A DNA stretch of 64,000 bases from Pseudoips prasinana (GCA_951640165.1 OX621266.1:3472001-3536000); one strand, 5' to 3'. Counted from the first letter of the stretch, positions 21,852 through 32,310 are shown. Translations and numbers: made by a program. Notes: generated by a model not told the origin, from the sequence alone.

Positions 21852-23181
21852 GTACCGTCCGATATCCATACTACCCTTCCTCTCAAAATCCCTTGAACGC
21901 CTTATCCATAACCAACTCAATTCTTTCCTTTGTAATAATTCTCTCCTGAATCCTTTCCAATCCGGTTTCCGTCCGGGTCATAGTACGACTTCAGCGCTAG
22001 TTCACATTACTGATGAAGTGAGATCTGGCATGGAAAATGGCAAACTCTCAGTCCTCTGTTTGTTAGATTTCAGTAATGCTTTTAACACCATCGACTACGA
22101 TGTATTGCTAGCCATATTACGCTCTCTTAACATATCTCCAACGGTAATTGATTGGTTTCACAGTTACCTGTTTGGCCGACGTCAACGGATTCACATCGAA
22201 GACTCTTATTCTTCCTGGTGTAATACATCTGTTGGCGTGCCGCAGGGTGGCGTTTTATCTCCTCTTTTATTTGCAATATTTATTAATGCCATTTCCCAAA
22301 AATTAGTTTCATCCTACCACCTTTATGCTGATGATCTCCAGATCTACAGTCAAGCAACTCCCAATAACCTGCCTGAAGCTATTCGTCTCATAAACAGAGA
22401 TCTTATACATATTTCCTCCTGGAGTGATAGCTATGGGCTTACTGTGAACCCGGCCAAATCGCAAGCAATTGTTATCGGCAGTACTAGGATGCGAACTAAA
22501 GTAGATTGGTCACAAATTCCCGATATTACTTTGAATAACACTGTAATTCCATTGGCTAAAAATGTTAGAAATTTGGGAATCTTAATAGACATAGATCTCT
22601 CATGGGCTCCGCAAGTACAGGAAGTTAGCCGTAAAATCTTTGCTTCTGCTGGTTCTTTGCGAAGGCTTCGTAATTTCCTGCCTATTACCACGAAAATTGC
22701 GCTTGCACAATCTCTCCTTCTTCCTATTCTCGATTACGCTGACGCCAGCTATCTTGATTTAACCCAGGAACAACTTGACAAACTTGAGCGTCTCCAAAAT
22801 TTCTGTATTAGGTTCATATTTGGTCTTCGCAAATATGACCATGTTTCAGAATTTCGTACTAAACTCAAGTGGCTTCCTATTCGTCTTCGTCGGAATGCAC
22901 ATATCTTATCTCTCTTGTACAATATTCTCTTTAATCCCTCTACACCCTATTATCTCAAAGAACGTTTCAAGTTCCTCAATGACACGCATGTCAAGTCACT
23001 GAGATCATCAGAAAACCTGCAACTAACCTTACCAACGCATTCCACCAATTTCTACAGCAAATCATTTACTGTTGTAGCTGCTCGTCTCTGGAATGCGTTA
23101 CCAGTATCTATAAGACGCGCTCAATCTTTACCTACGTTTAAAAATCTTGTGACCAAACATTATCTGTCACAGTTGCAATAA
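21852..23181 (+). pseudogene. LINE-A ORF2, RT part, second copy with intact palm
   Basis: The frame is open from YRPISILPFLSKSLERL through SGFRPGHSTTSALVHIT, motif A CLLDFSNAFNTIDYD, GVPQGGVLSPLLF, catalytic YADDLQ, NLGILIDIDLSWAPQ, LLPILDYADASYLDL, SFTVVAARLWNALP and a TAA at 23179-23181. Residues after GVPQGG and the YADD box are intact. It lacks an endonuclease because its 5' side abuts the terminal repeat at 21852. Relative to the first copy it keeps the 469 bp lost at 8454/10560 and an extra 18 bp. A start codon for this piece is not meaningful; it is the end of ORF2. Confidence 0.9.
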
Positions 23182-23328
23182 GTGTTCCTTTTTTTCTTGT
23201 CCATCATATGACCCTGCTAGATATCGTTGATATTTCCATCATAACGGAATATATTTATTATATTTTTATCTATCTATCTATATAATATATCTATGTCTAT
23301 TTATATATTATATATGTATATATATATT
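23182..23328 (+). other. LINE-A 3' UTR, first part
   Basis: AT-rich, with TATC repeats near 23265-23290. It ends at the TATT target site of the LTR element X1 and continues at 28149. Confidence 0.7.
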
Positions 23329-23618
23329 TGTCGCAGATTCTGACGGATTTAACTCCGAAACATCGTCGGTGTCCGCCATCATGCACGTGGTGAAAAGAAT
23401 CAGTGCGCACACCCGGCGCCGTCGAGCTCTGTATGCCAACTGTGTCGTGACGCTAACACACTAATGTCACTTAGACAACTGACAGACGTCAAACGTCACA
23501 TGCGACAGTTCATAGACAACCTCGACTCGAACTACTGACTCAGTGAGTAGTGTTTTCCAAACGCTAATAGATGGCGTTACTAGTACGTAAACAGTCCTTT
23601 AACTTAATTTCTCCGACA
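23329..23618 (-). repeat. X1 3' LTR (290 bp)
   Basis: TGTCG...CGACA ends. It contains, on the minus strand, the ATGATGGCGGACACC that serves as the gag-like start in the other LTR. Confidence 0.88.
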
Positions 23619-23663
23619 CGGCCATTCTGACAACCAACGCGCTCTCGCGTTGTTACTCGCTGG

Positions 23664-24040
23664 CATAAACTGCATCACACAGCAAAGCGTTGCAGCTTTC
23701 AGCATAAACGGCAACACACAGCAAAGCGTTGAAGCTTTCAGCATAAACTGCAATATACAGCAAAGCATTGAAGCTTTCAGCATAAACTGCAACCCACAGC
23801 AAAGCGTTACAGCTTTCAGCAAAAGTTCAATTACTCGGCAAAGCGTTACAGCTTTCAGCATTGCACAGAGGCAGCACTTAAAAAACGCTGCAAAACGTTG
23901 CAGCTTTCAGCATCAACCTTGGGTCACGACTAATGAGCCCAACCTTACTGCAAAGCGTGATGGCTTTCAGCAGGACATCAGGACAAAGCGATAAGGCTTT
24001 CAATCCACCCTTCAATAAAGCGTAGTAGCTTTCAGTTTAA
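23664..24040. repeat. X1 hairpin minisatellite, 39 bp period
   Basis: AGCAAAGCG starts at 23681, 23720, 23759 and 23798, with a diverged unit at 23837 and decayed units beyond to ~24040. Each core is AAAGCGTTGCAGCTTTCAGC, with AAAGC and GCTTT arms that can pair. The 39 bp period opens frames on both strands; these are not genes. Confidence 0.88.
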
Positions 24041-24239
24041 ATAAAACATTTTATCAATCAGCAATGAACATAAGTCTTTTATCAACACAGGTTTACGTTC
24101 AACAAAACAATGTAATTATCGTTCAACTCAAACAATGATCATGATTCAATACAGTAATTCCATCCAAATTACTAATTACACCAAATTAGGATACCAAATT
24201 AATCAATACAATTTGTTCCATAATTAAATAAAACTATTC

Positions 24240-24800
24240 AATTATGGGTTCTACAGGATCAAGACATTCTGCCAATTCAGGTAAACTAGCTGGATATTTA
24301 CGCAGTCGTTCATGGCACACATATTGGGCCCGTCCCCCAGATGCTGGTTCCACCCTATAACGCTCATTGGAACACACTTTAGCTACCCTGTAAGGGGCTT
24401 TTCTCTATACTCTTACTTACAGTACAATTCAAAACGAGTTTTACTTTGCCTAAGACAGACTTAGGATTCATTTTTATAATTTTCGGCCACTGTAAAACAC
24501 TTTGTCAAGGTGGACATTATTCGCTCCACCCGTCCATTAGCTCGGCTAACACCACTGGCAATCTCATGGAACTCAATGGCTCAACCTCGGCATAAATCCT
24601 GAAAGTCTTGACCAGTAAAAGATGTACCTTGATCAGAGATAATTCGTTTCGGGGTTCTTAATATGTGGACAAAGCTACGTAGTGCCTCGCAAGCAGAGTG
24701 TTAAATTTTTGACACACATTAACTGACAAAATTTTGTAAAAACATCTACGATTACTATCACATACTCCTTAGAGGTCTTGCTACAAGTTCGAAAATTATA
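24240..24800 (-). pseudogene. X1 integrase module b (catalytic core and C-terminus, frameshifted)
   Basis: In minus order: EYVIVIVDVFTKF (first catalytic D), ILRTPKRIISDQGTSFTG (second D), ASGVSRANGRVERIMSTLTK (the E), a W/LNC region near 24450, and a C-terminal YRVAKV...GGRAQYVCHERLRKYP. The DDE set of a Ty3/Gypsy-type integrase is recognisable, but several frameshifts and stops separate the pieces. Integrase inserts the cDNA into host DNA. The better-reading X2 counterpart is at 30120-30720. Module b lies between the two minisatellites. Confidence 0.75.
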
Positions 24801-24825
24801 GGTAAGTGCGCAATGCAGCGTCACG

Positions 24826-24985
24826 AACTCAAAGCACGAAGCACAAAGCGCGGAGCTTTCAATGCTCAACCACCACAAGCACAAAGCGCGGAGCTGCTTT
24901 CAATGCTCAACTGCTACAAGCACAAAGCGCGGAGCTTTCAATGCTCAACTGCTACAAGCACAAAGCGCGGAGCCTTCAATGCTAA
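24826..24985. repeat. X1 hairpin minisatellite, 38 bp period
   Basis: CAAGCACAAAGCGCGGAGC recurs at 24917 and 24955 with further copies to the left. The core AAAGCGCGGAGCTTTCA again has AAAGC/GCTTT arms like the 39 bp array. Confidence 0.85.
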
Positions 24986-25109
24986 GGTTTCAGGAACTTT
25001 AAATAGGGTATTTCCCTTGTCATACAATTTATTTCAAATCAACCAGCTTTATTACTCATAATGTAACACATAAATGTGTCTTACAATGAACTCCAATAAT
25101 CATTTTAAA

Positions 25110-25990
25110 CTTTAGAATTTAACTCAACCATCGGCATTAACTACACTGTTATTTCTGACTACAACTGTCAAATTCAAGTTTTTCGTAACATACGTAGGTA
25201 CTTAACGCGTCCACCAGCTATTGGCTGTTCCTTGTATCTATCGTTGTCATAGACCTCTATTATCTTACAAGGATTTGAAAACTTTTCACTTCATTTGTTT
25301 ATTGTTAGAATAGAATACTCCCCACTGTACACACTCAAACAGGACACTTACATAGAAGACAAAATAAATAACACAATTTGTTAGGGTTCTTTCCGAAAAA
25401 AACAACGTCTCTTATTTTAAATGGACGCATTTTAACTTTGGTATTGCCATAACGCACCTTATCAGCATGAGCTAGCTAGTCCATCCTGCATTTTGCCTCA
25501 CATCTAAGTTCGTAGAGGTTACCCTTACCATATTTTTGGACAAGGGCATTAATTTTGGAGGGGAACTTTTATTACAACCCGTCAACAATTGAACCGGACT
25601 TCTAACTGTACTTCTAACTATGATACAATTTAGCGCGATTTGGGTTACACCTGAAGCTGCCTTCCAGAACCTACGCTCGTGGTTCTCGGTTATAGTGAAG
25701 CAATTAATTAGAATAGTTCGGGAAGCTACGCAACATCCCCCCATCACAAATAGCGCAGTGTTTCAAGTCTAAAGTCTTTTACGTGGTCGCTCACTATTGG
25801 TCTCACAAGAAGGCTCAAGGTCACCCAAAGAGCAACGGAAAGGGCCACGCTCGGAGCATCCCCACGCGACCGAACAAAAACGTCGCAATCCGCAGGCGAA
25901 ACAAAGCAGCCGACATAAAAATTGTGTCACATAAGTTAGTATTTTGAGTTCAATATACCTAGTCTGTAAGTACAACATTTGTATGCCATG
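25110..25990 (-). pseudogene. X1 integrase module a (C-terminal half)
   Basis: The minus frame 25747-25472 has FTITENHERRFWKAASGVTQIALN, then VRSPVQLLTG, the typical end of a Gypsy integrase core (W...LN...SP..LL.G). Further on is NPCKIIEVYDNDRYKEQPI followed by AGGRVKYLR, a C-terminal integrase segment analogous to the one in module b. The catalytic D residues are not evident. It is distinct in sequence from module b, so the element carries two integrase ends. Stops break it into pieces. Confidence 0.65.
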
Positions 25991-26084
25991 TACAATATGG
26001 CAAATGTGTGAAACTTAAATGATGTAAACAATAACACCTGTATTCACCGCATTTATACAAACAAAGATATTATGATTATAACCA

Positions 26085-26295
26085 AAGAATTGCCAAACCG
26101 AAACGGCAGCGGGCGGGGCACACAGCTCCCAACACCGACGGCCGCTGGATCAGACAAGCTCCCGACCGGGGACCACGCACCGGAAGACGCAGCGCGGGCA
26201 GGCCCCCCACAAGGAGGGCCGACCACTGCGGAGATTCCCGGGGGAGGCCTCCGCCCAGTGGACGTCTTTCGGCTAACATAATGATGATGAATTAT
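26085..26295 (-). mobile_element. RTE-type 3' end fragment inserted in X1 (strand uncertain)
   Basis: A GC-rich island containing GAGGCCTCCGCCCAGTGGAC and GTCTTTCGGCT and ending in ATAATGATGATGAATT. This is the kind of 3' end with a (GAT)n tail seen on insect RTE elements; read that way the element is in plus orientation, opposite to X1. A shortened version is at the same place in X2 (32145-32310), so it inserted before the two copies separated. Frames here are chance frames of the GC-rich sequence. Confidence 0.55.
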
Positions 26296-26619
26296 TACTA
26301 GAACAGACATGAATCTCTCCACTTGTCAGTACTTGAGAAACGTCTTTACAGTCGATCAAATCAGTATCAATAGCTTGTATAAGTGTCCAGATTCTGTAAT
26401 AAACAAACTTCAGCATGGACCTCGCGAGTGATGTTTATGACTTTGTTACTAATAGTCAAGCTCAATCCCGGTTAGGTAAAAACATCTCACCTATCATAGC
26501 ATCACGAGGCAAAATATGTGAAACTACAATTACAAAAGTCACTTCTCACACACGAGCACTTCGTTGACCTTGACAGGCAGACTAATACGGGAAAAAGAAA
26601 ATGTAATGTTCGCCCCAAT

Positions 26620-26810
26620 ACCTGTCAGGCGCGTGGATATAAAATCTCGAGTACCTGTATGGATATCAACAAATCATTTACGAATTAGGGAACAATCTGT
26701 ACCACTGTCCACAAGAGCGTGTATGTGATCTAACTTGCCCCTATATCCATAGACTTCGAAATAAACCGTTCAAACTATTTAACCTTCAAAACTCGCATAT
26801 TGTCACCATA
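26620..26810 (-). pseudogene. X1 aspartic-protease-like segment
   Basis: The minus strand around 26760-26690 reads GKLDHIHALVDSGTDCSLIRK, with the DSGT active-site motif of retropepsins. A stop follows soon after. The surrounding ~500 bp has stops in all frames. Confidence 0.6.
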
Positions 26811-27124
26811 AAAATTAAATGTAATAGACGTTGGGCATATTTTCAACATCTAAAAAGTATAAACCACACAAAACAACATGTGTTATGAATTTCACAGATA
26901 TCGAAAATTCTTCAGTGCAGTATTAGGTCATCAAGTGCCTTTTAAACAATATAATAAAAGTACTTACAGGTTTCTTCTCATAAAATAAAGATTCACCACT
27001 CACACTCGACACGAGGCACTTTTGCTTTAGAGGTTACTTTAAATTTACTCTAATACAAACTGGTGAATTCTCTCCAATGCAGAATCGCCCATGCCGTCGC
27101 CTTACTTGCAAAAAGACAGCACGA

Positions 27125-27912
27125 TCAACTTCGCCTCGAAAAGAACAAACCAATTATTTTAACTCCAAGACTCGACCGACAGAAAGGCAGCCTAACTATC
27201 AGAGCCCGTACTCTCTTCACTGTTAAATAAAAACTTCTTCCACGTTCACTGATGCACCAAAAACTATTCTTCAACGATAAACACGAACTGGCCGAGAGAC
27301 TCCGCTTATTGCGAGTAACCACATCGAAACACGAAAGCAGTAGGTTTTAAACAAGTCTGAACATACCTGAGTATCCGAGATACCTGCGATAACAACTTCG
27401 ATTTTGTTACCTTCGCTCCAAGCAGGCTTCTACCAGTTAATCAAGGCAAGCTTGTAAGTCAAGTACTCCACGTATGTAAGTTCTCGCACGGTCACTGCAC
27501 CATACGGCACCACATCTTGAAAAAGGTCATCAATCTCTCGGTCGCCGCAAACTGTCTTGATACACGCTCCTTTGCTTCGTCTAACGTTTTGCACAACGGG
27601 TACGACTTCGAAGTCCATTTGCGAGCTCGACATCGAAGATGTGTCAATGTAACGTATCGAGTTTCGTAATCGGTTCACGAGTTTGCGATACAGCCGTAAA
27701 TTCACAATCAGCGGGGTTGTATTTTCATCGTAATTTTTCAAATTTCAAACACTATTTTCGCTACGTGGTGGAACCGAATCACGAAAATATTCTTGATTTT
27801 GAGTAGCAGGCATTGCGGTAGACACGTAGGATGATTTTGGAATCGATCCCACCGCTGCTGTCGCAGATTCTGACGGATTTAACTCCGAAACATCGTCGGT
27901 GTCCGCCATCAT
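27125..27912 (-). pseudogene. X1 gag-like frame, two nonsense breaks
   Basis: It starts with ATG at 27912, inside the 5' LTR: MMADTDDVSELNPSES. It continues through SIPKSS, TPLIVNLRLYRKLVNRLRN, FEVVPVVQNVRRSKGACIK and PYGAVTVRELTYVEY. Compared with X2 it has TGA after ENSV (27745 region) and TAG after LALINW (27430). I assign gag by position only; no zinc knuckle is seen. A splice-donor-like CAGGTATGTT follows GISDTQ. Confidence 0.65.
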
Positions 27913-28148
27913 GCACGTGGTGAAAAGAATCAGTGCGCACACCCGGCGCCGTCGAGCTCTGTATGCCAACTGTGTCGTGACGCTAACACACTAATGTCAC
28001 TTAGACAACTGACAGACGTCAAACGTCACATGCGACAGTTCATAGACAACCTCGACTCGAACTACTGACTCAGTGAGTAGTGTTTTCCAAACGCTAATAG
28101 ATGGCGTTACTAGTACGTAAACAGTCCTTTAACTTAATTTTTCCGACA
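27859..28148 (-). repeat. X1 5' LTR (290 bp)
   Basis: Nearly identical to 23329-23618. Flanked on the right by TATT, the target duplication. Confidence 0.88.
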
Positions 28149-28488
28149 TATTTATATATTATATTATTATTAGTATTCTATGTATTGTATGCAAATAAGT
28201 AGGTATAAGTAATATATTATGTAAATAATTAGTGGTAGTACTATTAAGTAGAAACCACTATTAGTCTTAAGTAGATACTTAATCATATTCTATAGTTTTA
28301 CACCTTACACTACCCCTACTCCTAATTTCCATTCCATTTCCATACAATATAGTCCAACTTAAGGTTGTCTGGAAGAGATCGCTTTAAGCGATAAGACCGC
28401 CCATTGTACTTTTTTATAATTATTTGAGATCCTGTAACTTTTATGTATAATGGTGTACAATAAAGTGTATTTATCTTATCTTATCTTA
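28149..28488 (+). other. LINE-A 3' UTR, second part, with stem-loop and (TTATC)n tail
   Basis: It resumes after X1. A GGAAGAGATCGCTTTAAGCGATAAG motif contains the palindrome ATCGCTTTAAGCGAT (28378-28392), which would form a hairpin in the RNA. An AATAAA-like ACAATAAAG and the tail follow. A 3' hairpin plus short repeats is a plausible RT recognition site. Confidence 0.7.
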
Positions 28489-29047
28489 AAGTGACTTCGT
28501 TTTCATTATAATACACATATATATTTCTGAAATCGACTCTAAATAGTTTTTGTGTATTTTGTACTGAAAACATAGTTTTTGGTCAATTACTTATTATTTT
28601 TACAAAGTGTATATAGCTTTTATAATTGCACTATCAAAAACTCAAGGAAACGCATGCGCCAACACCCTATTTGCGGTTGTAAGACACATGATCTTTGAGT
28701 TCTTTGGTATAAAGCCTAATTTTCTACTACAAATTATAGTTTTTTAGTGATATCTAATTAGTTTTCTACTGTACCCTAATTTGTTTATTTACTTACCTGT
28801 TAGGTCTCGTTGAGACGCATCCAACGACACTGCACACACGGTGATCGCACCAGTATTTCATAAGATGTTCGCAAGTTTAGAATTTTCATCACCCGAACCG
28901 AGGTTACGAGGCGGGTAGTTTTTGCCCATACATTACGTATATCTCTATCCACAAACATACGATTCCAATAATTCTTTTTGTGTCTATCGTTTAATATTAG
29001 CCCCCCTATGTATAAAGTAATTTCGTTTTCATTATTATACACATATA
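28489..29047. repeat. Satellite-like unit, block B
   Basis: It begins with AAGTGACTTCG, which completes block A, runs through one full unit and stops at CACATATA, where X2 is inserted. A minus-strand frame of 109 codons spans the X2 LTR junction and is a shadow. Confidence 0.87.
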
Positions 29048-29337
29048 TGTCGCAGATTCTGACGGATTTAACTCCGAAACATCGTCGGTGTCCGCCATCA
29101 TGCACGTGGTGAAAAGAATCAGTGCGCACACCTGGCGCCGTCGAGCTCTGTATGCCAACTGTGTCGTGTCGCTAACACAGTAATGTCACTTAGACAACTG
29201 ACAGACGTCAAACGTCACATGTGACAGTTCATAGACAACCTCGACTCGAACTACTGACTCAGTGAGTAGTGTTTTCCAAACGCTAATAGATGGCGTTACT
29301 AGTACGTAAACAGTCCTTTAACTTAATTTCTCCGACA
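29048..29337 (-). repeat. X2 3' LTR (290 bp)
   Basis: Same ends and length as the other three LTR copies. It differs from its partner at 33893-34182 by a handful of bases. Confidence 0.88.
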
Positions 29338-29518
29338 CGGCCATTCTGACAACCAACGCGCTCTCGCGTTGTTACTCGCTGACATAATCAACATGAATTA
29401 CAGCTCTTCAGTTTGGCAAGGAAACAGCGTTACAAGCGGCTTTCAATGTTACACAAAGCAAAGCCTAAAGGCTTTCAGCATTTACCACAAAGCGTTAAAG
29501 CTTTCATCATTAGTTAGA

Positions 29519-29970
29519 GGGCGTACCTCACACAATGCAAAGCGTTGAAACTTTCAGCATAAAATGCAACGCACAGCAAAGCGTTGAATCTTTCAGCATA
29601 AACTGCATCACACAGCAAAGCGTTGCAGCTTTCAGCATAAACTGCAACACACAGCAAAGCTTTGAAGCTTTCAACATAAACTGCAATACACAGCAAAGCG
29701 TTGAAGCTTTCAGCATAAACTGCAACACATAGCAAAGCGTTGAAGCTTTCAGCAAAAATTCAATTACTCGGCAAAGCGTTACAGCTTTCAGCATTGCTCA
29801 CAGGCAGCACTTAAAACACGCTGCAAAACGTTGCAGCTTTCAGCAACAACCTTGGGTCACGACAGATGAGCCCAACCTTACTGCAAAGCATGATGGCTTT
29901 CAGCAGGACATCAGGACAAAGCGATAAGGCTTTCAATCCACCCTTCAATAAAGCGTAGTAGCTTTCAGTT
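29519..29970. repeat. X2 hairpin minisatellite, 39 bp period
   Basis: Seven or more units of the type CAAAGCGTTGAAGCTTTCAG plus ATAAACTGCAACACACAG. This is one or two units more than in X1, so copy number has changed since divergence. Decayed units with AAAGCGATAAGGCTTTCA continue to ~29970. Confidence 0.87.
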
Positions 29971-30119
29971 TAAATAAAACATTTTATCAATCAGCATTGA
30001 ACATAAGTCTTTTATCAACACAGGTTTACGTTCAACAAAACAATGTAATTATCGTTTCAACTCAAACAATGATCATGATTCAATACAGTAATTCAATCCA
30101 AATTACTTATTACACCAAA

Positions 30120-30720
30120 TTAGAATACCAAATTAATCAATACAATTTGTTCCATAATTAAATAAAACTGTTCAATTATGGGTTCTACAGGATCAAGATA
30201 TTCTGACAATTCAGGAAAACTAGCTGGATATTTACGTAGTCGTTCATGGCACACATATTGGGCCCGTCCCCCAAATACTGGTTCCACAATATAACGCTCA
30301 TTGGAACACACTTTAACTTACCCTGTAAGGGGCTTTTTTCTATACTCTTACTTACAGTACAATTCAAAACGAGTTTTACTTCGCCTAAGACAGATTTCCA
30401 GGATTTATTTTTATAATTTTCGGCCACTGTAAAACAATGTGTCAAGGTGGACATCATTCGCTCCACCTGACCATTAGCTCGGCTAACACCACTAGCAATC
30501 TCGTGGAACTCAATGGCCCAACCTCAGCATAAATCCTGAAAGTCCTGACCAGTAAAAGATGTACTTTGATCACAGATAATTTGTTTCGGGGTTCTAAATA
30601 TGTGGACAAAGCTACGTAGTGCCTCGCAAGCAAATCGAGATCTTAAATCTTTGACACACATTAATTGACAAAATTACTATCACCTACTCCTTAGAGGTCT
30701 TGCTACAGGTTCGAAAATGG
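30120..30720 (-). pseudogene. X2 integrase module b
   Basis: The minus strand has the T..DQSTSFTG-type segment near 30570-30530, ASGVSRANGQVERMMSTLTH (catalytic E), then FTVAENYKNKSWKSVLGEVK, LVLNCTVSKSIEKSPLQ and a C-terminal NERYIVEPVFGGRAQYVCHE followed by RLRKYP. The frame 30466-30185 is open; flanking parts are shifted. The second catalytic D region is altered compared with X1 (30570-30590). Ty3/Gypsy-type integrase, non-functional as it stands. Confidence 0.75.
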
Positions 30721-30779
30721 TGTTCTCCATCCTGGAACATTATAGGTAAGTGCGCAATGCAGCGTCACAAACTCGAAGC

Positions 30780-31035
30780 ACGAAGCTTGCGATAGTCAAT
30801 TGTCACAAGCACGAAGCGCGGAGCTTTCAATACTCAATCGTCATAAGCACAAAGAGTGGAGCTTTCAAGTCTCAATCGTCACAAGCATAAAGCGCGGAGC
30901 TTTCAATGCTCAACCACCACAAGTACAAAGCGCGGAGCTTTCAATGCTCAACTGCCACAAGCACAAAGCGCGGAGCTTTCAATGTTCAACCACCACAAGC
31001 ACAAAGCGCGGAGCTGCTTTCAATGCTCAACTTTC
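30780..31035. repeat. X2 hairpin minisatellite, ~38 bp period
   Basis: Six units with core AAAGCGCGGAGCTTTCAATG, against about four in X1. Unit length varies slightly where CTG is inserted (GGAGCTGCTTTC). Confidence 0.85.
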
Positions 31036-31149
31036 AGGAACCCTAAGTAGGGTATTTCCCTTGTCACACAATTTATTTCAAATCAACCAGCTTCATTACT
31101 CACAATGTAACACATAAATGTGTCTTACAATGAACTCCAATAATCATTT

Positions 31150-32080
31150 TAAACTTTAGAATTTAACTCAACCATCGGCATTAACTACACTGTTATTTCT
31201 GACTACAACTGTCAAATTCAAGTTTTTCGTAACATACGTAGGTACTTAACGCGTCCACCAGCTATTGGCTGTTCCTTGTATCTATCGTTGTCATAGACCA
31301 CTATTATCTTACGAGGATTTGAAAACTTTTCACTTCATTTGTTTATTGTTAGAATAGAATAGAATACTCCCCATTATACACACTCAAACAGGACAATTAC
31401 ATGGAAGACAAAATAAATAACACAATTTGTTAGGGTTCTTTCCGACAAAAACAACGTCTCTTATTTTAAATGGACGAATTTTAACTTTGGTATTACCATA
31501 ACGCACCTTATCAGCATGAGCTAGCTAGTCCATCCTGCATTTTGCTTCACATCTAAGTTCGTAGAGGTTAACCTTACCATATTTTTGGACAGGGGCATTA
31601 ATTTTGGAGGAGAACTTTTATTACAACCCATCAACAATTAAAGCGGACTTCTAACTGTACTTCTAACTATGGTACAATTTAGCGCGATTTGGATTACACC
31701 TGAAGCTGCCTTCCAGAACCTACGCTCGTGGTTCTCGGTAGTGAAGCAATTAATTAGAATAGTTTGGGAAGCTACGCAACATCCCCCCATCACAAATAAC
31801 GCAGTGTTTCAAGTCTAAAGTCTTTCACGTGGTCGCTCACTATTGGTCTCACAAGAAGGCTCAAGGTCACCCAAAGAGCAATGGAGAGAGCCACGCTCGG
31901 AGTATCCCTGCGCGATCGAATAAAAAACGTCGCAATCCGCAGGCGAAACAAAGTAGCCGACATAAAAATTGTGTCACAAATCAGTAAGTTAGTATTTTGA
32001 GTTCAATATACCTAGTTTGTAAGTACAACATTTGTATGCCATGTACAATATGGCAAATGTGTGAAACTTAAATGATTTAA
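31150..32080 (-). pseudogene. X2 integrase module a (degenerate)
   Basis: Same order as 25110-25990: a W/LN/SP-type segment near 31790-31590 and the EVYDNDRYKEQPI-type segment near 31290. It carries small deletions relative to X1 (for example at 31740) and is not open. Confidence 0.6.
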
Positions 32081-32144
32081 ACAATAACACCTGTATTCAC
32101 CACATTTACACAAATAAAGATATTATGATTATGATTATAACCAA

Positions 32145-32310
32145 AGAATTGCCAAACCGAAACGGATCAGACAGGCTGCCGACCAAGGACCACGCACCGG
32201 AAGACGCATCGCGGGCAGGCTCCCCACAAGGAGGGCCGACCACTGCGGAGATTCCCTTGTGAGGCCTCCGTCCAGTGGACGTCTTTCGGCTGATACAATG
32301 ATGATGAATT
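32145..32310 (-). mobile_element. RTE-type 3' end fragment inserted in X2 (strand uncertain)
   Basis: Shorter version of 26085-26295: the part between CCGAAACGG and ATCAGACA is deleted. The GAGGCCTCCGTCCAGTGGAC and ATGATGATG tail are retained. Shared position with X1 shows common descent. Confidence 0.55.

Larger units (their letters stand above)
23329..28148 (-). mobile_element. LTR retrotransposon X1 (Gypsy-like, RT-less), minus strand
   Basis: 290 bp LTRs (23329-23618 and 27859-28148) start TGTCG and end CGACA and are nearly identical. TATT flanks the element (23325-23328, 28149-28152), a 4 bp TSD as in Gypsy-type elements. In minus order it holds a gag-like frame, a protease-type VDSGT motif, an RTE tail fragment, integrase module a, a 38 bp minisatellite, integrase module b, a 39 bp minisatellite and the 3' LTR. 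Nothing RT-like lies between protease and integrase. The same content is in X2, so the defective structure predates both insertions. Confidence 0.85.
1022..28488 (+). mobile_element. LINE-A: two-ORF non-LTR retrotransposon, fragmented by nested insertions
   Basis: The element starts with nine T residues and GGAGTGTGGGTAG, much like the copy at 59892, and ends with a (TTATC)n tail at ~28467-28488. AAGTGA at 1016-1021 is repeated at 28489-28494, and the satellite unit is in phase across both ends, so this is one insertion with a 6 bp TSD. Pieces: 1022-1708, 5875-8454, a duplicated segment 10560-11227, 21852-23328 and 28149-28488. Without insertions it would be ~5 kb: ORF1, ~620 bp spacer, ORF2, and a 3' UTR with a stem-loop. 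The C-terminal SFTVVAARLWNALP motif points to the CR1/L2/Rex1 group. Clade assignment is inference. Confidence 0.75.

Noticed and set aside
23604..23994. Cysteine-rich or serine-rich repeat proteins on both strands over the minisatellite (also 29514-29794)
   Set aside because: A 39 bp period keeps frames open on both strands. No start context or family; they are by-products of the repeat.
26053..26322. Overlapping frames of 67-89 codons in the GC-rich island
   Set aside because: They lie on both strands in a GC-rich RTE-type 3' fragment and have no recognisable domain.
23664..31035. Regularly spaced repeats as a CRISPR array
   Set aside because: Units are contiguous, with decaying repeats and no unique spacers, inside a eukaryotic LTR element.
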